From JBLMYQ01 sp050260055 (lineage in GTDB: Bacteria; Bacillota; Clostridia; Acetivibrionales; UBA4821), in assembly GCA_050260055.1 (NCBI GenBank), contig JBLNBO010000047.1:1-64000 (forward strand): a stretch of DNA of 64,000 nt, given 5' to 3'. Shown one piece after another: positions 1-8,988 of the stretch. A program made the translations under genes and the position numbers. Within the stretch, counting starts at the first letter, position 1. Every line of letters starts with the position of its first letter. The notes beneath the pieces are model-generated. The model had not been told where the DNA came from. It did not search any database and was given only the letters and a program-made list of their open reading frames with translations.

Positions 1-983
1 TCGGAAGTATTAACAATAATCTTAGAGTTATCAAGCATGCCTCTAGCAATACTATTGACACTTGCAGCTATTTCTTCCATAGAAGCGCCTGATTCTTCGG
101 TTGAAGAAGCAAGTTTTTCACTTGAACTTAATACAGTTACAGAAGAGTTTTTAACATCTTTAACTATTTTCTTGAACTTATTAACCATGCCGTTAAGGTC
201 ACGAGAGAGGTCTCCGCTTTCATCAGAGGATACTATATCTGACTGTAAGGTTAAATCGTTTGTTTCTTCAACTTCTTTCATTGTATTTGCTACCTTGGTG
301 AGTCTGCCTGTTATTCTGTTATATAGCCCATAACTGATTAAAATGAAGAGAAGACAGCATGCAATTACTACTAAAATAGCTATAACTACAAAGTTGCTTA
401 CCATTTTTTGAATCTTTTCCCTATCAACGGCTGCAGAAAACATACCTATTACTTTTCCATCTTTATCTTTTAAAGGAACATATTCTGCTCGACATTGTAT
501 TCCGCCTATATACATAGTACCAACGTATGAGTCTTTTTTATCAACATAAATTGCTTTTCTAACTTCTTCTGCAACTTTTGTGGATATAGGCCTCTCTATT
601 ATACCAGTCTCTTCATTTTCCTTTACAATATTTGTTCCGACAATGTATTCGCCTTTAAATAACGTTGAATAAGAACCGCCAGTTTTACCGAGGTAATCCA
701 TGAAGGCATTAACACGGTTTTTAGTATTAACAGCCTTATCTGAAGTTTCACATAATGTTACTCCCTTGTAAAGCTTGCCGTCAGCGCCTATGTGCCAGTC
801 ACCCGGATTTCTTATATCAGCTAGAGCTAGAGTTAACTTGACTATAGAATCTAGCTTTTCTGCGACTTCCTCGTTTACCAGGTTGAGTATACCGAATGTT
901 GCAGTTATGTACAAAATAGTTGAGAAAATTATTAGACCGACTGTATTTCCTACTAGAATACGTCCCTTGATTTTGAGTTTCAC
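1..983 (-). CDS. Methyl-accepting chemotaxis protein, N-terminal part (truncated at window edge)
   Basis: Membrane chemoreceptor that passes an extracellular signal to a CheW/CheA complex. Translation from a GTG at 983, preceded by a good AGGGGGAA site, gives a short cytoplasmic leader and a first membrane segment (about residues 7-28). A Cache-like sensor region follows (about 30-190, with GDWHIGADGKLYKG and a GMFSA end motif), then a second membrane segment (about 195-220), a HAMP region, and the start of the signalling coiled coil (SSSEKLASSTEESGASMEEIA). The conserved hairpin tip and C-terminus lie beyond position 1. Its sensor resembles that of the receptor at 7159-8952. The neighbour on the other side is an unrelated heat-shock operon in the opposite direction. 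Family assignment is firm; the ligand is unknown. Confidence 0.93.
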   Translation of the reverse strand, partial: MKLKIKGRILVGNTVGLIIFSTILYITATFGILNLVNEEVAEKLDSIVKLTLALADIRNPGDWHIGADGKLYKGVTLCETSDKAVNTKNRVNAFMDYLGKTGGSYSTLFKGEYIVGTNIVKENEETGIIERPISTKVAEEVRKAIYVDKKDSYVGTMYIGGIQCRAEYVPLKDKDGKVIGMFSAAVDREKIQKMVSNFVVIAILVVIACCLLFILISYGLYNRITGRLTKVANTMKEVEETNDLTLQSDIVSSDESGDLSRDLNGMVNKFKKIVKDVKNSSVTVLSSSEKLASSTEESGASMEEIAASVNSIARGMLDNSKIIVNTS

Positions 984-1406
984 GTAAAATTCCCCCTTTT
1001 AAATTTTTAAATATTTTTTAAAACAAAACTGATTTTTTATTTAAAGCTAATTTTGAAACGAAATAAAAAAAAGAATAAGGAATGCTGTAAATAATGAAAT
1101 GAATAGTGAAACAGAAAGAAAAAATTTAAAATAGATAATTTTAATTTTTTTCTTTTTAATTAATTATATATAAAAGCGCCTAAACAGTCAACAAAACATT
1201 ATAAAATTCTGCATAATCAGACAAGATTCGATAAATAAAAATATAAAAAATACAACAAAAACAGAATAATCGACAAAAAACTAACAAATTTAATATAAAT
1301 TTATAAATATAAAAATACAGATAAATGCTTTTATGATGCGTAAAATTAACAATATGGGTAATAATTATTTTAGATGTTAAATATCAGATAAACGGGAGGT
1401 AAGCTT
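984..1406. other. AT-rich intergenic region between divergent units
   Basis: About 420 bases separate the divergent receptor gene (-) and the small ORF at 1407 (+). The stretch is extremely AT-rich with many A and T runs. I see no ORF with a ribosome binding site, no hairpin typical of a terminator, and no recognisable riboswitch. It presumably carries the promoters of both flanking genes, but I could not pick a convincing -35/-10 pair. Confidence 0.5.
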
Positions 1407-1562
1407 ATGGATAAGCAAAGAAAGAATGTAAGGAAAAAGGAAGACATTGAAGATACAACGTTATATGGAGAATTTATATCTTCTTTTGACAATTGGATTA
1501 CTATGGATAATCAAAGGAAGAGGGTAGAGCAGATAGAGAATAAAACAGATAAAAAAGAGTAG
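1407..1562 (+). CDS. Small hypothetical protein, 51 residues
   Basis: Short ORF with an ATG at 1407 preceded by a strong GGGAGGT site seven bases upstream and ending at TAG 1560-1562. The product is highly charged, with a lysine/arginine-rich start (MDKQRKNVRKKEDIED), a central aromatic/hydrophobic patch (GEFISSFDNWITMD) and a basic/acidic tail. It has no signal peptide or membrane segment. I do not recognise the family. It lies directly upstream of the ctsR promoter, so it is probably transcribed separately from the heat-shock operon. The good ribosome binding site is the main reason to call it a gene; the short length keeps confidence moderate. Confidence 0.5.
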   Translation: MDKQRKNVRKKEDIEDTTLYGEFISSFDNWITMDNQRKRVEQIENKTDKKE

Positions 1563-1616
1563 CAACAGCAGAGAGTTGTGATACAAAAATAAAATCAACT
1601 TCTAGTTCCAAAACAC

Positions 1617-1645
1617 TTGATTTTATAGATGAATCTTTATATAAT
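1617..1645 (+). promoter_or_regulatory. Sigma-A-type promoter of the ctsR-clpC operon
   Basis: TTGATT (1617-1622) and TATAAT (1640-1645) are separated by 17 bases. Transcription would start near 1652, inside or just before the CtsR box at 1658-1674, so bound CtsR would block initiation. Confidence 0.8.
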
Positions 1646-1657
1646 ATTTGCAACAAA

Positions 1658-1674
1658 GGTCAAAGAAAGTCAAA
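1658..1674 (+). promoter_or_regulatory. CtsR operator (tandem heptamer)
   Basis: GGTCAAA-GAA-AGTCAAA is an exact match to the known CtsR box: a direct repeat of RGTCAAA with a 3-base spacer. It overlaps the expected transcription start and lies 17 bases before the ctsR start codon. This is the classic autoregulation of the operon, with CtsR released on heat or protein stress. Confidence 0.92.
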
Positions 1675-1691
1675 GTCAGTAGGAGGCAAAT

Positions 1692-2141
1692 ATGGCTACA
1701 ATTAGTGAAGCTATTGAGGAGTTTTTAAAGAGTATATTAAAAGATGCTGATGGACTTATTGAAATTCAGCGTAATGAGCTTGCCAATAAGTTTAACTGTG
1801 TACCCTCGCAGATAAACTATGTTATTGACACTCGATTTACGGTTGAACAGGGTTATTATGTTGAAAGCAGGAGAGGCGGAGGAGGCCATATCAGAATAAA
1901 GGCAGTAACGATGGACAGCAGTAGTTTTATTATGCATCTTGTTACTTCAATCGGGGATGTTCTTTCACAGCAGTTTGCTGAAGCTTTCATAGTAAATCTG
2001 CTTGATTACGATATTATCTCGGTAAGAGAGTCGGCAATATTTAAGGCTGCAATAAGCGACAAAGCATTAGGTTCTGCTTTGACACAAAAGGATAGGATTC
2101 GTGCTCAAGTTTTGAAAAATATGCTTATTTCATTAATGTAG
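1692..2141 (+). CDS. ctsR: Transcriptional repressor CtsR
   Basis: Class III heat-shock repressor controlling clp genes by binding tandem RGTCAAA heptamers. The 149 residues match the usual family length (about 150). The N-terminal half is a winged helix-turn-helix with the conserved FNCVPSQINYVI helix and the glycine-rich wing RRGGGGHIRI at about residues 60-68, which contacts DNA. The C-terminal half is the dimerisation domain. An AGGAGG site precedes the ATG. First gene of ctsR-mcsA-mcsB-clpC, with a CtsR box directly upstream, so autoregulated. CtsR activity is normally countered by McsA/McsB and it is degraded by ClpC-ClpP. Confidence 0.97.
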   Translation: MATISEAIEEFLKSILKDADGLIEIQRNELANKFNCVPSQINYVIDTRFTVEQGYYVESRRGGGGHIRIKAVTMDSSSFIMHLVTSIGDVLSQQFAEAFIVNLLDYDIISVRESAIFKAAISDKALGSALTQKDRIRAQVLKNMLISLM

Positions 2142-2175
2142 AAAAGAATTTCATTTTAAGGATGGAGTGAAAAAA

Positions 2176-2700
2176 ATGCTTTGCCAGCAATGCAATCAAA
2201 AACCTGCTAAGGTTCAAATAACACAAACCATTAATAACCAAAAGTCTGTTATTTATTTATGTGAGGCGTGTGCTAATATCAAGCAGGATTCGTTAATTGA
2301 TTATCCTTTTAATATGGGCAATCTAATCACAAGTATTATGGAAAATATATACGGTATTTCGCAAGCTCCAATTAAAGAGAAGAGCCCGACATGCAGTAAT
2401 TGCGGAATGACCTTTGAAGAGTTCAAAAGTAATGGCAAATTCGGATGCGCAAAATGCTACGACGCTTTTGGAACAAGGCTTGTACCTATATTTCGAAGGC
2501 TTCATGGAAGCAGTATTCATAATGGAAAGGTTCCTGCTAGAAAGACTTCTTTTAATATAGCAGAAAAAGAACTGATAAATCTTAAATCAATGCTGGAAGA
2601 ATGTATCAGGAATGAAGAATATGAAAAAGCCGCTGAAATAAGGGATAGAATTAAAGAAATTTCCAAAGAGCGCAATAGGATCGGCGGTGATACCAAATGA
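2176..2700 (+). CDS. mcsA: McsA, zinc-binding activator of arginine kinase McsB
   Basis: Partner and activator of the McsB protein-arginine kinase. It has two pairs of zinc-ligand motifs (CQQC and CEAC near the N-terminus; CSNC and CAKC at about residues 72-95) and a C-terminal UVR-type helical pair (about residues 130-170, ELINLKSMLEECIRNEEYEKAAEIRDRI). I place the start at ATG 2176 because GGATGGAG lies at proper spacing; the in-frame GTG at 2167 would overlap that site. The gene ends in an ATGA overlap with mcsB, indicating translational coupling. Family length is about 175-185 residues, as here. Confidence 0.93.
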   Translation: MLCQQCNQKPAKVQITQTINNQKSVIYLCEACANIKQDSLIDYPFNMGNLITSIMENIYGISQAPIKEKSPTCSNCGMTFEEFKSNGKFGCAKCYDAFGTRLVPIFRRLHGSSIHNGKVPARKTSFNIAEKELINLKSMLEECIRNEEYEKAAEIRDRIKEISKERNRIGGDTK

Positions 2701-3728
2701 GTGATTCAATCGAGAAAGGCAATAACAATACGGGAATAGTTGTAAGCAGTAGAGTACGGTTGGCAAGGAACTGTGCTGATTATCCATTTCCCCCAAGGTT
2801 AGGGACGGATGAAGCAATAAAAGTAGTAAATATATTTAAATCAGCAATTATTGACTCCAAAGATGACTTATCAAAAAAGCTTATTTTTATTGATTCAACA
2901 AAAGCGCCAAAGCTTGAAAAAGCCTGCCTTGTTGAAAAACACCTAATCAGCAGGGATTTTGCCTCTAAAAGCGAAGTTACAGGGCTGATAATTAGTAAGG
3001 ACGAAGATATCAGTCTCATGATAAATGAAGAAGACCACTTGAGAATTCAATCAATATTAGAAGGGCTTCAAATATCAAAGTGTTGGGGAAATTGCAATTT
3101 GATTGATAATATAATTGAAGAAAATGTTGAATATGCATATAGTGATGAACTAGGGTATCTTACAAGCTGCCCGACTAACGTCGGAACAGGAATGAGAGTT
3201 TCAATCATGGTTCATTTACCCGCCCTTACAATATTGGGATATCTAAAAAATGTAATTGAAACAGTAAATAAATTGGGTATTACTGTACGCGGATTATATG
3301 GAGAAGGAAGCGAATTCATGGGAAATCTTTATCAACTGTCCAATCAGGTTTCTCTTGGACAGCCAGAAGAAGAAATCATTACCAAGATTGAAGTTATTGC
3401 ACAGAGAATAATTGAACAAGAAATGCTTGCAAGAGAAAGGCTTTTAGGTACTAGGGTTCAGTTGGAGGATAGAGTGTTTAGATCCTATGGTGTTTTTACC
3501 AGTGCAAGAATTCTGTCATCTGCTGAATGTATGAAATTATTATCAGATGTCAGGATGGGTATAGAATTAGGAATAATAGAAAATATCAGTATGGAAGTAA
3601 TTAATGAGCTTATGATAATCACTCAGCCAGCAAATCTGCAAAAATATTATCATAGCACCATAACAACTCCGACTGATAGGGATATAAAAAGGGCAGAATT
3701 AATTAGGGAAAAGTTAGGAGGCAACTAA
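2697..3728 (+). CDS. mcsB: Protein-arginine kinase McsB
   Basis: ATP:guanido phosphotransferase-family kinase that phosphorylates arginines on CtsR and on damaged proteins, marking them for ClpC-ClpP. Family motifs are visible: the N-terminal nucleotide-binding SSRVRLARN (about residues 17-25), the guanidino-specificity motif NEEDHLRI (about 110-117), the catalytic-loop CPTNVGTGMR (about 159-168), and the RLLGTR and RAELIREKL segments near the C-terminus. 343 residues is close to the usual 350-360. The start overlaps the mcsA stop by 4 bases, and clpC starts 2 bases after its stop, so all four genes are one transcript. Confidence 0.96.
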   Translation: MSDSIEKGNNNTGIVVSSRVRLARNCADYPFPPRLGTDEAIKVVNIFKSAIIDSKDDLSKKLIFIDSTKAPKLEKACLVEKHLISRDFASKSEVTGLIISKDEDISLMINEEDHLRIQSILEGLQISKCWGNCNLIDNIIEENVEYAYSDELGYLTSCPTNVGTGMRVSIMVHLPALTILGYLKNVIETVNKLGITVRGLYGEGSEFMGNLYQLSNQVSLGQPEEEIITKIEVIAQRIIEQEMLARERLLGTRVQLEDRVFRSYGVFTSARILSSAECMKLLSDVRMGIELGIIENISMEVINELMIITQPANLQKYYHSTITTPTDRDIKRAELIREKLGGN

Positions 3729-3729
3729 T

Positions 3730-6168
3730 ATGTATAAATTTACTGAGAGAGCCGAAAAGGCTATGGCTATAGCACAAGAAAGCGCATCACAGCTTGGGCA
3801 CAATTATGTAGGTACTGAGCATCTTCTGCTTGGGTTGATAAGAGAAGGAGGAGGAATTGCTGCAAGAGTACTGCAAAATAATGAAGTAACAGAAGAAAAG
3901 ATTATCAAAGAAATTGAAGAGCTAATTGGTAGGGGAGAAGAAACAGGTGCCCAGCCTGCAGGACTTACCCCAAGGACTAAAAGAGTTTTAGAATTGAGCT
4001 TTAGAGAATCAGGAAGAATGGGACACAGTTATATAGGAACAGAACATATAATCTTGGGAATATTAAGAGAAGGAGAAAGTGTAGCTGTAAGGATACTGGC
4101 TGATTTAGGAGTCGACCCTCAAAAGCTTTTTTCAGAAATCGTAAAAATGCTTAATGAAGAGGCCCCAGGCCTAAATAATAATAAAAAAGCCTCAGCAAAT
4201 AATTCATCAACTCCTTCATTAAATCAATTTGGAAGAGATTTGACGGAGATGGCGAGAGAGGAAAAGCTGGACCCTGTTATTGGAAGGGAAAAAGAAATTG
4301 AAAGGGTAATTCAAATATTAAGCAGAAGAACAAAAAACAACCCATGCTTAATAGGTGAGCCTGGGGTAGGTAAAACTGCTATTGCTGAGGGGCTCGCCCA
4401 AAAGATTGTTTCAGGTAATGTTCCTGAAATTCTCAAAGACAAGCGGGTCGTCGGGCTTGATTTATCGGCAATGATTGCCGGCGCAAAGTATAGGGGTGAA
4501 TTCGAAGAGAGGCTGAAAAAGGTATTAGAAGAAATTAAAAAAGCTGGAAATGTAATAGTATTTATTGATGAAATGCATACTCTTATAGGAGCAGGAGCGG
4601 CAGAAGGAGCAATTGATGCTTCAAATATTTTAAAGCCTCTTCTTGCAAGGGGCGAGATTCAAGTAGTAGGTGCTACTACTCTTGATGAGTATAGAAAATA
4701 CGTTGAAAAGGATGCAGCACTGGAAAGAAGGTTCCAGCCAATTAATGTTGGAGAGCCTTCCATTGAAGAAACAATTTTGATATTAAAAGGTGTGCGCGAT
4801 AAGTATGAGGTTCATCACGGAGTTAAAATTACCGATAAAGCACTTGAAATGTCAGCAAAGCTATCGGCCAGGTATATATCTGATAGATTTCTTCCCGATA
4901 AGGCAATAGATTTAATGGATGAGGCGGCATCAAGGCTCAGATTGAAATCTGTAACAGCTCCGCCTGATTTAAAAGAGCTTGAGCAGAAAATTTCAAAACT
5001 TTCAAAAGAAAAAGAGGAAGCAATTCGTTCGCAGGAATTTGAGAAAGCTGCAAAAGTAAGAGATGAGGAACAAAGACTTAAAGAAAAGTTAAATAATGAA
5101 AAGGAAAAATGGATGAACAAGAGTCAGACGGAAAATAATGTTGTTTCTGATGACGATATTGCAGAAATTGTTTCAAGCTGGACAGGTATACCTGTAAAAA
5201 GTCTTACAGAGGCAGAATCTCAAAAACTTATGAAACTTGAAGAGGTGCTTCATAATAGGGTAATAGGACAGGACGAAGCAGTAAAGGCTGTTTCTAAAGC
5301 AATCAGAAGGGGAAGAGTAGGCTTAAAAGACCCTAACAGGCCGGTAGGTTCATTCATATTTTTAGGGCCCACAGGCGTAGGTAAGACCGAACTGTGTAAA
5401 GCTCTTGCAGAAGCTATGTTTGGTAATGAAGATTCAATGATAAGGGTTGATATGTCTGAGTATATGGAAAAACACACTGTATCCAGACTAGTAGGTTCGC
5501 CTCCAGGGTATGTAGGTTATGATGAAGGAGGCCAATTAACCGAAAAGGTTAGAAGAAAACCATATTCGGTAGTGTTATTTGATGAAATTGAAAAAGCTCA
5601 TCCAGAGGTATTTAATATTCTTCTACAAATTTTAGAAGATGGAATATTGACCGATGCTCATGGCAGGAAAGTTGACTTTAGGAACACTATAATTGTTATG
5701 ACTTCAAATGTCGGGGCAAGGATGATTACGGAAAATAAGAGGATAGGATTTGCTGCAGTTGGAGATGAATCAAAGCATAGATATGAAGATATAAAATCAA
5801 ATGTAATGGCTGAACTCAAAAAATCTTTCAAACCGGAGTTTATTAATAGGGTTGATGAGATAATTGTGTTCCATCAGCTTGAAAAAGGACACATAAGACA
5901 AATTATTACTATCATGCTTGAAAAGCTCCAATCTCGAATGAAGGCAAATAGCATTGAAATAAATGTGTCAGAATCAGCAAAGGATGTCTTAGCCGAGAAG
6001 GGGTTTGACATAGTTTATGGTGCAAGACCTTTAAGAAGAGTAATTCAGAATGAGATTGAAGATAGAATGGCCGAACAAATTCTTGAAGGGAATATAAAGA
6101 CTGGAGCTTCAGTATTGGTTGATATAAATGAGGGCGAAATTACTTTTATAAATCAAAAGGATAGCTAA
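3730..6168 (+). CDS. clpC: ATP-dependent Clp protease ATPase subunit ClpC
   Basis: Hexameric Hsp100 unfoldase that feeds substrates, including arginine-phosphorylated proteins, into ClpP. 812 residues, as usual for ClpC. Domain order: two Clp N-repeats (about 1-145, which bind phospho-arginine in this family); first AAA+ module with Walker A GEPGVGKTA (about 213-221) and Walker B VIVFIDE; the middle UVR-like coiled coil (about 415-460) that docks McsA/MecA-type adaptors; second AAA+ module with Walker A GPTGVGKTE (about 546-554) and Walker B VVLFDEIEKAHPE; and the C-terminal D2-small domain. The start has AGGAGGCAACTAATATG. The stop codon lies in the loop of a perfect terminator hairpin. Confidence 0.97.
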   Translation: MYKFTERAEKAMAIAQESASQLGHNYVGTEHLLLGLIREGGGIAARVLQNNEVTEEKIIKEIEELIGRGEETGAQPAGLTPRTKRVLELSFRESGRMGHSYIGTEHIILGILREGESVAVRILADLGVDPQKLFSEIVKMLNEEAPGLNNNKKASANNSSTPSLNQFGRDLTEMAREEKLDPVIGREKEIERVIQILSRRTKNNPCLIGEPGVGKTAIAEGLAQKIVSGNVPEILKDKRVVGLDLSAMIAGAKYRGEFEERLKKVLEEIKKAGNVIVFIDEMHTLIGAGAAEGAIDASNILKPLLARGEIQVVGATTLDEYRKYVEKDAALERRFQPINVGEPSIEETILILKGVRDKYEVHHGVKITDKALEMSAKLSARYISDRFLPDKAIDLMDEAASRLRLKSVTAPPDLKELEQKISKLSKEKEEAIRSQEFEKAAKVRDEEQRLKEKLNNEKEKWMNKSQTENNVVSDDDIAEIVSSWTGIPVKSLTEAESQKLMKLEEVLHNRVIGQDEAVKAVSKAIRRGRVGLKDPNRPVGSFIFLGPTGVGKTELCKALAEAMFGNEDSMIRVDMSEYMEKHTVSRLVGSPPGYVGYDEGGQLTEKVRRKPYSVVLFDEIEKAHPEVFNILLQILEDGILTDAHGRKVDFRNTIIVMTSNVGARMITENKRIGFAAVGDESKHRYEDIKSNVMAELKKSFKPEFINRVDEIIVFHQLEKGHIRQIITIMLEKLQSRMKANSIEINVSESAKDVLAEKGFDIVYGARPLRRVIQNEIEDRMAEQILEGNIKTGASVLVDINEGEITFINQKDS

Positions 6169-6190
6169 TGCTATCCTTTTGATTTATAAA
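6145..6190. terminator. Bidirectional intrinsic terminator between clpC and rubrerythrin
   Basis: A perfect 21-bp inverted repeat (6145-6165 with 6170-6190) with a 4-base TAAT loop. The clpC stop codon TAA (6166-6168) lies in the loop. T-rich arms on both sides allow termination of both convergent genes. Confidence 0.9.
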
Positions 6191-6194
6191 TAAT

Positions 6195-6728
6195 TTAATA
6201 ATTTTCTGCCATGACTTCAAAGAAGGCCTTAGGGTGCTTACAAACTGGGCAGATGTCAGGAGCCTCAACCCCTTCGTGAATATTACCGCAGTTTCTGCAC
6301 TCCCACTTAATACTTGAGGCTTTTTTGAACACTTTCTCTTCCTCAATATTTTTTAGGAGGGCCAAATATTTTTTTTCATGTTCTTTTTCAACATTTGCAA
6401 CGTTTCTGAAAAATTCTGCAATTTCGTTGAAGCCTTCCTCATCGGCAATTTTTGTGAATTCAGCATACATGCTGGTCCACTCATAGTTTTCTCCGCCAGC
6501 AGCTTCTTTTAGATTGGTTTTTGTATCACCAATACCTTTGAGAAATTTTAATATCATTTTTGCATGTTCTTTTTCGTTATCAGCAGTTTTAGTGAATATG
6601 TCAGCAATTTGCTCATAACCTTCTTTTCTTGCTGTACTAGCAAAATATGTGTATTTATTTCTTGCTTGAGATTCTCCGGCAAATGCTGTTTTAAGGCATT
6701 CCTCAGTCCTTGAACCCTTTAATTCCAT
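6195..6728 (-). CDS. rbr: Rubrerythrin
   Basis: Non-haem di-iron peroxidase that reduces hydrogen peroxide in anaerobes, taking electrons through a rubredoxin-like site. The N-terminal ferritin-like four-helix domain (about residues 1-135) shows the iron-ligand glutamates in FAGESQARNKY, DNEKEHAKM and ANVEKEHEKKY. The C-terminal rubredoxin-like domain carries CRNCG (about 144-148) and CPVCKHP (about 159-165) for one iron. 177 residues is typical. An AAGGAG site lies upstream at a slightly long spacing (13 bases); the nearer ATG is out of frame. A monocistronic gene convergent with clpC. Oxidative-stress regulation by PerR is common for this family, but I could not identify a convincing box. 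Confidence 0.96.
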   Translation of the reverse strand: MELKGSRTEECLKTAFAGESQARNKYTYFASTARKEGYEQIADIFTKTADNEKEHAKMILKFLKGIGDTKTNLKEAAGGENYEWTSMYAEFTKIADEEGFNEIAEFFRNVANVEKEHEKKYLALLKNIEEEKVFKKASSIKWECRNCGNIHEGVEAPDICPVCKHPKAFFEVMAENY

Positions 6729-7158
6729 AGTAAAATCATCACTCCTTAATTGTTATTTATTTTAAGTGGAATTATTATTTCATAAGAATATTTAAAAAGC
6801 AATAAATAGAAGTTTTTAACAGGCAAAATTCTTATTTAAAAATAATTACTATAATGTCAGCAAATGCTAAAAAGTATTGAAATACTTAGAAAAGTATAAT
6901 AATATTATTTTATAACGGGAAAAAGACAATGAGCTCCTTGTTAATGGAATTTTTGTAAATTTCTTACCTAATTCAATTTGTTAGTTTTACTCCTATCTTC
7001 TTATAACATTTATGGCTTAAATAATATCAACATTTATAACAATTCTTTCCGAAAACATCCATGCTTGATTTGTTTTTAAAATTAATATTTTCTTCATGCC
7101 GGTTCCGGTTACTGTTTGTAATGTAAAAAGCAATATTAATACTCGGAGAGGTGCATAA
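6729..7158. other. AT-rich intergenic region between rubrerythrin and the chemosensory operon
   Basis: About 430 bases without a supported ORF, holding the divergent promoters. On the + strand, TTGAAA (6877-6882) and TAATAT (6900-6905) are 17 bases apart, a possible but distant promoter. A 7-bp dyad AAGTATT-GA-AATACTT (6872-6887) overlaps its -35. On the - strand, a weak TTGCTT/AATAAT pair could serve rubrerythrin. I see no riboswitch or RNA gene that I recognise. Confidence 0.4.
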
Positions 7159-8952
7159 ATGAAAAAACAAAAAATCCAAAGGAAATTGACAACTATTTTT
7201 ACCATACTGATTTTATTTTCTTGTGCTTTAGTTTATGCTGTATCCCTGGTTGGATTTATTAGAATTCAGAAGAATGATGCACTGGAGAAACTTGAAACCA
7301 TTTCGGAGCTTGGATATTCCTATCTTGAATTGACTTATCTTGGGGACTGGAGTTTAAGTGGAGAAAATCTTTATAAAGGTAAAGTTCTAATAAATAATAA
7401 TTATAAAATAGTTGATGAACTAAAAGAAAAGACAGGGGCCTACATAACCATCTTTGCAAAAGACAAGAGAGTTTCTACGAATGTATTAAAAGCAGATAGT
7501 TCAAGGGCTATAGGAACTGCAGTTTCTTCAAATGTAGCACAAGTAGTTCTGCAAAAGGGAGAAATTTATAAAGGGGCAGCTAAGGTTGTAGAAAAACAAT
7601 GCGAAAGTATATATAAGCCTTTAAAAAATGCTAAAGGGGAAATTGTTGGAATATGGTTTGTTGGGGTAACTCAAGATTCAATTAATAAAGAAATTAACCA
7701 AAACATTGTAAGATTCAGCGCATGGGTTATATTTATAATGGTGGTTTGTATTATACTAAGTATAATATCAGCAGTATTTTTTACAAGAAATATAGTTAAA
7801 GGCGTTAATAGTCTTAAGGGAACCATGAAAAAGGTTGAGGAGAAGGGCGATTTGACTTCTACAGTAGACTTTTCCAGTCAAGATGAAATTGGAGAGGTTG
7901 CCAAAGACCTTAATAATATGATTGGAAAGCTGAGAACAATATTCAAGCAGGTTGCAGATTCTTCTGATATGGTTCTTCACGCCGCTGAACAGATGGGAAG
8001 TATAACTCAGAATATTGATAAATTAAGCCAACAGCAGAATTCTTCTGCAGATGAAACTCATAATTTAATTGAAGAGTTAGATATTCATATGCAAGATATA
8101 ACCAAAGGCATTGAAGAAGTTTCGCGAAGCGTAGGCGAAGTTGCTGCACTTCTTGAAAAAATGGAACAGGGAAGCGAAGACATAACAGTAAGTATTATGC
8201 AGTTAAATAATGAGGCATTAAATACAATTTCAGCAACTGCTGAGGGTAAAAATGCAGTTGAAATATCAAAAGAAGGAATGGATATTATTAATACATCCGT
8301 TGGAAATTTGATAGGAATTGTTAAGGACCTTGGACAATCAACTGATTCTATTGGAGAGATTGTAAATGTTATAGATGATATTTCTGGTCAAACCAATCTT
8401 CTTGCTCTAAATGCTGCAATAGAGGCAGCAAGGGCTGGTGAACATGGAAGAGGATTTTCGATTGTTGCTGAATCAATAAGCAGTTTAGCTGAAAAAAGTG
8501 TTGATGCAACAAAGGAAATTGGACGTTTAATTAAGAGTGTACAGGAAAAACTACTTCAAGCAGTTGAAGCATCAAATATTGGTGCTGTACAAATTCAAAA
8601 AGGGGTTGATGCAACTTCTGATTTGGAAAGGGTATTTCTAAAAATTAAGGAAGCGGCAGATAATGTTGAGGTAGAAGTTAAAAAAGCAGGTACTAAGACC
8701 GATGAGCAAGTTAGCTCAATAAGAAAAGCCGTAAAGTTCGCAGAAAATGTAAGTAAGCTTACACAAGGAATGGCTGAAACAGTAAAACAGCAGGCTAATG
8801 AAAGCACAGAAGTGGTAAAAGCAGTCGAAAATATTAGTGATTCAGCAAACCTAGTAGCATCGGGTACCGGGAAGATAGCTTCATCAGCTGATTCCCTTGC
8901 TAAAGAATCACAAAAACTAGCTTCAATAATATCAGATTTCAAGCTGGATTGA
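7159..8952 (+). CDS. Methyl-accepting chemotaxis protein with extracellular Cache-type sensor
   Basis: Membrane chemoreceptor, 597 residues. Two membrane segments (about 13-32 and 190-212) flank an extracellular single-Cache-like sensor (LGDWSLSGENLYKGK; ending GEIVGIWFVGVT). A HAMP linker (about 212-265) and a long cytoplasmic coiled coil follow. The conserved hairpin tip is intact (about 410-450: QTNLLALNAAIEAARAGEHG), which binds CheW and CheA. An AGAGAGGTG-type site precedes the ATG. It is followed after 36 bases by cheW and then cheA, so it probably heads a chemosensory operon and is the main receptor of that CheA. The ligand is unknown; such Cache domains often bind small carboxylates or amines. 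Related in its sensor to the truncated gene at 1-983. Confidence 0.95.
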   Translation: MKKQKIQRKLTTIFTILILFSCALVYAVSLVGFIRIQKNDALEKLETISELGYSYLELTYLGDWSLSGENLYKGKVLINNNYKIVDELKEKTGAYITIFAKDKRVSTNVLKADSSRAIGTAVSSNVAQVVLQKGEIYKGAAKVVEKQCESIYKPLKNAKGEIVGIWFVGVTQDSINKEINQNIVRFSAWVIFIMVVCIILSIISAVFFTRNIVKGVNSLKGTMKKVEEKGDLTSTVDFSSQDEIGEVAKDLNNMIGKLRTIFKQVADSSDMVLHAAEQMGSITQNIDKLSQQQNSSADETHNLIEELDIHMQDITKGIEEVSRSVGEVAALLEKMEQGSEDITVSIMQLNNEALNTISATAEGKNAVEISKEGMDIINTSVGNLIGIVKDLGQSTDSIGEIVNVIDDISGQTNLLALNAAIEAARAGEHGRGFSIVAESISSLAEKSVDATKEIGRLIKSVQEKLLQAVEASNIGAVQIQKGVDATSDLERVFLKIKEAADNVEVEVKKAGTKTDEQVSSIRKAVKFAENVSKLTQGMAETVKQQANESTEVVKAVENISDSANLVASGTGKIASSADSLAKESQKLASIISDFKLD

Positions 8953-8988
8953 TATAATATTGCGGTTAATTGGAAAAGGGGTGAATAA

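Noticed and set aside
1588..1624. AAAATCAA...TTGATTTT inverted repeat as a terminator after the small ORF
   Set aside because: Short AT-only stem with a large loop and overlapping the -35 of the ctsR promoter; too weak to call.
6760..6905. PerR-like AT palindromes upstream of rubrerythrin
   Set aside because: Matches to the TTATAATNATTATAA consensus were poor, and such AT-rich dyads are frequent in these spacers.
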